A DNA stretch of 64,000 nt from Synergistaceae bacterium (GTDB taxonomy: Bacteria; Synergistota; Synergistia; Synergistales; Aminobacteriaceae): NCBI GenBank assembly GCA_018436725.1, contig JAHDKT010000062.1:32768-96767 (forward strand), in the 5' to 3' direction. Below the pieces are notes generated by a model. The model worked only from the letters and a program-made list of their open reading frames with translations, was not told the DNA's origin and made no database searches. The position numbers were made by a program, and so were the translations under genes. This document shows, piece after piece, positions 62,529 to 64,000 of this stretch. How positions within the stretch are numbered: the first letter of the stretch is position 1; each line of letters starts with the position of its first letter.

Positions 62529-63724
62529 TGTGAATCCTCCTTTCCGGGGAGAACGAGTCCATCGGTTTCGGCCGAGAGGTCAAGCGTCGAGCCTTCCGAA
62601 AGGTCGACCCATGAGGAACACCCGCGGTGCGCCGCGCTACGAAGAGAAGAAGCGCGGTCGCCGCACCAGCTCATTTCGAGCGGAGTTCCTTCCGTAGTCA
62701 GCCGCTCGGCGCGTTGCAGCGCATCGCTCGGAGAGAGGTTGGCGAACCAGGCCATTACGGAGGGGGGGCGCTTCCGGAATCTCGAGAGCGAGGCGACGTG
62801 CTGGAGGTCGAGCCCGAAACCCATAGCCTGTCCCTGGAGACCGCAGAGTGAGAGCAGCCGGTCGTACCGTCCCCCGCCCCCGAGGGACTGCCCGTAGTTC
62901 TCCGAATAGACGTCGAAGATCGGACCGCTGTAGTAGCCCAGTTCTCGGACAAGCGAAAGGTCGACGGCGATCCTGTCTCCGTAGCCGAGCGCCGTGAGCG
63001 TGGAGACGATATTCCTGAGGGAGAGAAGCGGAGCCCCCTTCCCCCAGAGACGAGCGGCCTCGTCGAGAACCTCCGGTCCTCCGTGAAGGTCGGGGATGCA
63101 TTGAAGTATCTTTCTGTAGAAGTCCGGGATGTTCTCTTCTTCGAGGAGTTCGGAGTACTCGATCAGCGACCCTTTCCGGAGCGCCGCGACGATCCGTTCG
63201 GCGACGGAGGATTCGACCTCCGAGACTGCCTTCGCGAGAAAGGTCGCGTCGCCGAGAAGGAGGACGCTCTTCTCCAATCCGATGGCGTCCAGCATCCTGA
63301 GGAGAAGAAAGAGCATTTCCGCGTCGGCGCCCTGCCGTTCCCACCCAAGCAGCTCCGCGCCGATCTGAAAGGACTCCATAGAAAGGCGCGGTTTTTCCGC
63401 GCGCGCGTACACCCTGTCGGAGTAGCAGACGCGCAGGGGCCGCTCCTCCGGCGAGTGGTGCGACGCAAGGTAGGCGACGGTCGCCAGAGTGATGTCGCCT
63501 CGAAGGCAGCACGGCTCGCCGTAGGGGGAGTTGACCGCGATGAGCTTCTGGCGGAAGAGCGGCGGCAGGCGCTCCCAGGAAGACTCGAGGAGCTGGAGCC
63601 CCGAAGGAAGGAACGGATGATATCCCCACCGCTCGAAGAGCGAGAGAAAGACCCGTTTGCACTCTTCCATGGCCGCCGCAAGACCCCCGCCGACATTGGC
63701 GCACCCCCTGGGAAGGCGGTTCAT
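62522..63724 (-). CDS. hisZ: HisZ regulatory subunit of ATP phosphoribosyltransferase
   Basis: HisZ is a histidyl-tRNA synthetase-like protein that forms the active, feedback-controlled complex with short HisG. The 400-residue protein keeps class II folds: GEPCCLRGDITLATVAYLAS, YSDRVYAR and GGGGRYDRLLSL. It does not charge tRNA because the anticodon domain is absent. ATG at 63724 (complement) follows AGAGGA. It is first in the operon. hisC and hisD are not in the window. Confidence 0.9.
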   Translation of the reverse strand: MNRLPRGCANVGGGLAAAMEECKRVFLSLFERWGYHPFLPSGLQLLESSWERLPPLFRQKLIAVNSPYGEPCCLRGDITLATVAYLASHHSPEERPLRVCYSDRVYARAEKPRLSMESFQIGAELLGWERQGADAEMLFLLLRMLDAIGLEKSVLLLGDATFLAKAVSEVESSVAERIVAALRKGSLIEYSELLEEENIPDFYRKILQCIPDLHGGPEVLDEAARLWGKGAPLLSLRNIVSTLTALGYGDRIAVDLSLVRELGYYSGPIFDVYSENYGQSLGGGGRYDRLLSLCGLQGQAMGFGLDLQHVASLSRFRKRPPSVMAWFANLSPSDALQRAERLTTEGTPLEMSWCGDRASSLRSAAHRGCSSWVDLSEGSTLDLSAETDGLVLPGKEDSQC

Positions 63725-63765
63725 TGCTTTGTTCCTCTGTTTTGTAATCGCATATCGATTCCTCG

Positions 63766-63834
63766 CTTTAACAAGATGAAGTAATATCATGATGCTTTTA
63801 TTATGCACGGCATGATATCATTGTATTGTTAAAG
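63766..63834. repeat. Nested dyad over the his promoter
   Basis: Outer arms CTTTAACAA (63766-63774) and TTGTTAAAG (63826-63834) and inner arms ATATCATG (63784-63791) and CATGATAT (63811-63818) share a centre near 63800. The inner right arm covers the -10 box. It may be an operator. Because the predicted transcript starts inside it, it is not a normal attenuator. Confidence 0.6.
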
Positions 63835-63840
63835 TGTAAA
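63812..63840 (-). promoter_or_regulatory. Promoter of the his operon
   Basis: On the minus strand TTTACA (63840-63835) and TATCAT (63817-63812) are 17 bases apart. Transcription would start near 63805 and leave a leader of about 80 bases before hisZ. Confidence 0.6.
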
Positions 63841-63859
63841 GCCTCTCGACAGGAGAAAG

Positions 63860-64000
63860 TGTCAAGGGACAGCGAAAATGTCACCTCTAAAGGTCGAAAA
63901 CGGGACAGGGAAAATGTCACTCCCCTGTCCTTTTTCTTATGAAACCCGAACGCCGCGAATACTCCCAAAACAATCGCCGTCGCCCTCCACCATCGGATCG
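63860..64000. mobile_element. Possible IS21-family element end
   Basis: The 19-base unit GGGACAG-S-GAAAATGTCAC occurs at 63866-63884 and 63902-63920, 36 bases apart, 18 of 19 bases alike. Repeated GTGACATTTTC-type motifs next to a TGTCA tip are typical of IS21-family ends. No transposase is visible before the window edge, so the call is uncertain. Confidence 0.4.

Noticed and set aside
63766..63834. Terminator or attenuator for the his operon
   Set aside because: The predicted transcript starts inside the dyad, so the full hairpin is not made as RNA, and no T-run follows on the minus strand.
1..64000. CRISPR array, rRNA operon, prophage
   Set aside because: I found no regular short repeats with spacers, no rRNA sequence and no phage structural genes.

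Overview
The window looks like the chromosome of an anaerobic, motile, diderm bacterium, most likely a member of the Synergistota. I infer this from a moderately high GC content, a Skp/OmpH-like and a SurA-like envelope chaperone, flagellar genes with a FliW/CsrA switch, a membrane-bound group 4 [NiFe] hydrogenase coupled to Mrp-type antiporter subunits, and a redox module built on an [FeFe]-hydrogenase-like protein. No rRNA or other marker proves the taxonomy.

Region 1 (1-20647) is a flagellum and flagellin-glycosylation island. It starts with the end of flgL, then fliW, csrA, a Maf/DUF115 glycosyltransferase, a large flagellin and flaG. A hairpin in the flagellin leader presents an AGGA loop, and a second CsrA-like site overlaps the Shine-Dalgarno sequence, which fits FliW-CsrA-flagellin partner switching. 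There follows a near-complete legionaminic acid pathway (legB, C, G, I, an acetyltransferase, legF), an amidotransferase trio (WbuX/Y/Z type) expected to turn an N-acetyl group into an acetamidino group, a serine-acetyltransferase-like protein, a class III aminotransferase, a PtmA-like reductase and a PtmE-like nucleotidyltransferase. The product is probably a CMP-activated legionaminic acid derivative that Maf adds to flagellin.

Region 2 (20650-22500) is a gene graveyard. It holds two fragments of Rpn-type nuclease genes, an antitoxin with a truncated toxin, and a decayed PseG-like gene. Region 3 (22523-30499) carries a nitroreductase, a cation efflux protein, glnS, a zinc-ribbon/SH3 membrane protein, a YgiQ radical SAM enzyme and a DMT transporter.

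Region 4 (30745-39150) is a 14-gene Mbh operon in the same order as in Pyrococcus: Mrp E, F, G, MbhD, MbhE, Mrp B, C, D, then MbhI to MbhN. Both nickel-binding CxxC motifs are present, so it should be a proton-reducing, ion-pumping hydrogenase. Its ferredoxin subunit has two extra [4Fe-4S] motifs.

Region 5 (39175-55278) holds housekeeping and mixed genes: gltX, polA, a SurA-like protein, tRNA-Ser and tRNA-Arg genes with good promoters, a phosphodiester glycosidase, a tautomerase, an ArsA-type ATPase, a two-domain nitrilase, tadA, a PseC-like aminotransferase, OmpH, a HAD phosphatase, a DUF355 protein and a periplasmic binding protein. Region 6 (55334-58613) is a compact five-gene set: DRTGG, HATPase, [FeFe]-hydrogenase-like, DRTGG and PHP. 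Region 7 (58568-63724, minus strand) is a tightly overlapped histidine operon hisZ-G-B-H-A-F-IE, with a promoter inside a nested dyad. The window ends in repeats that resemble an IS21-type element end.
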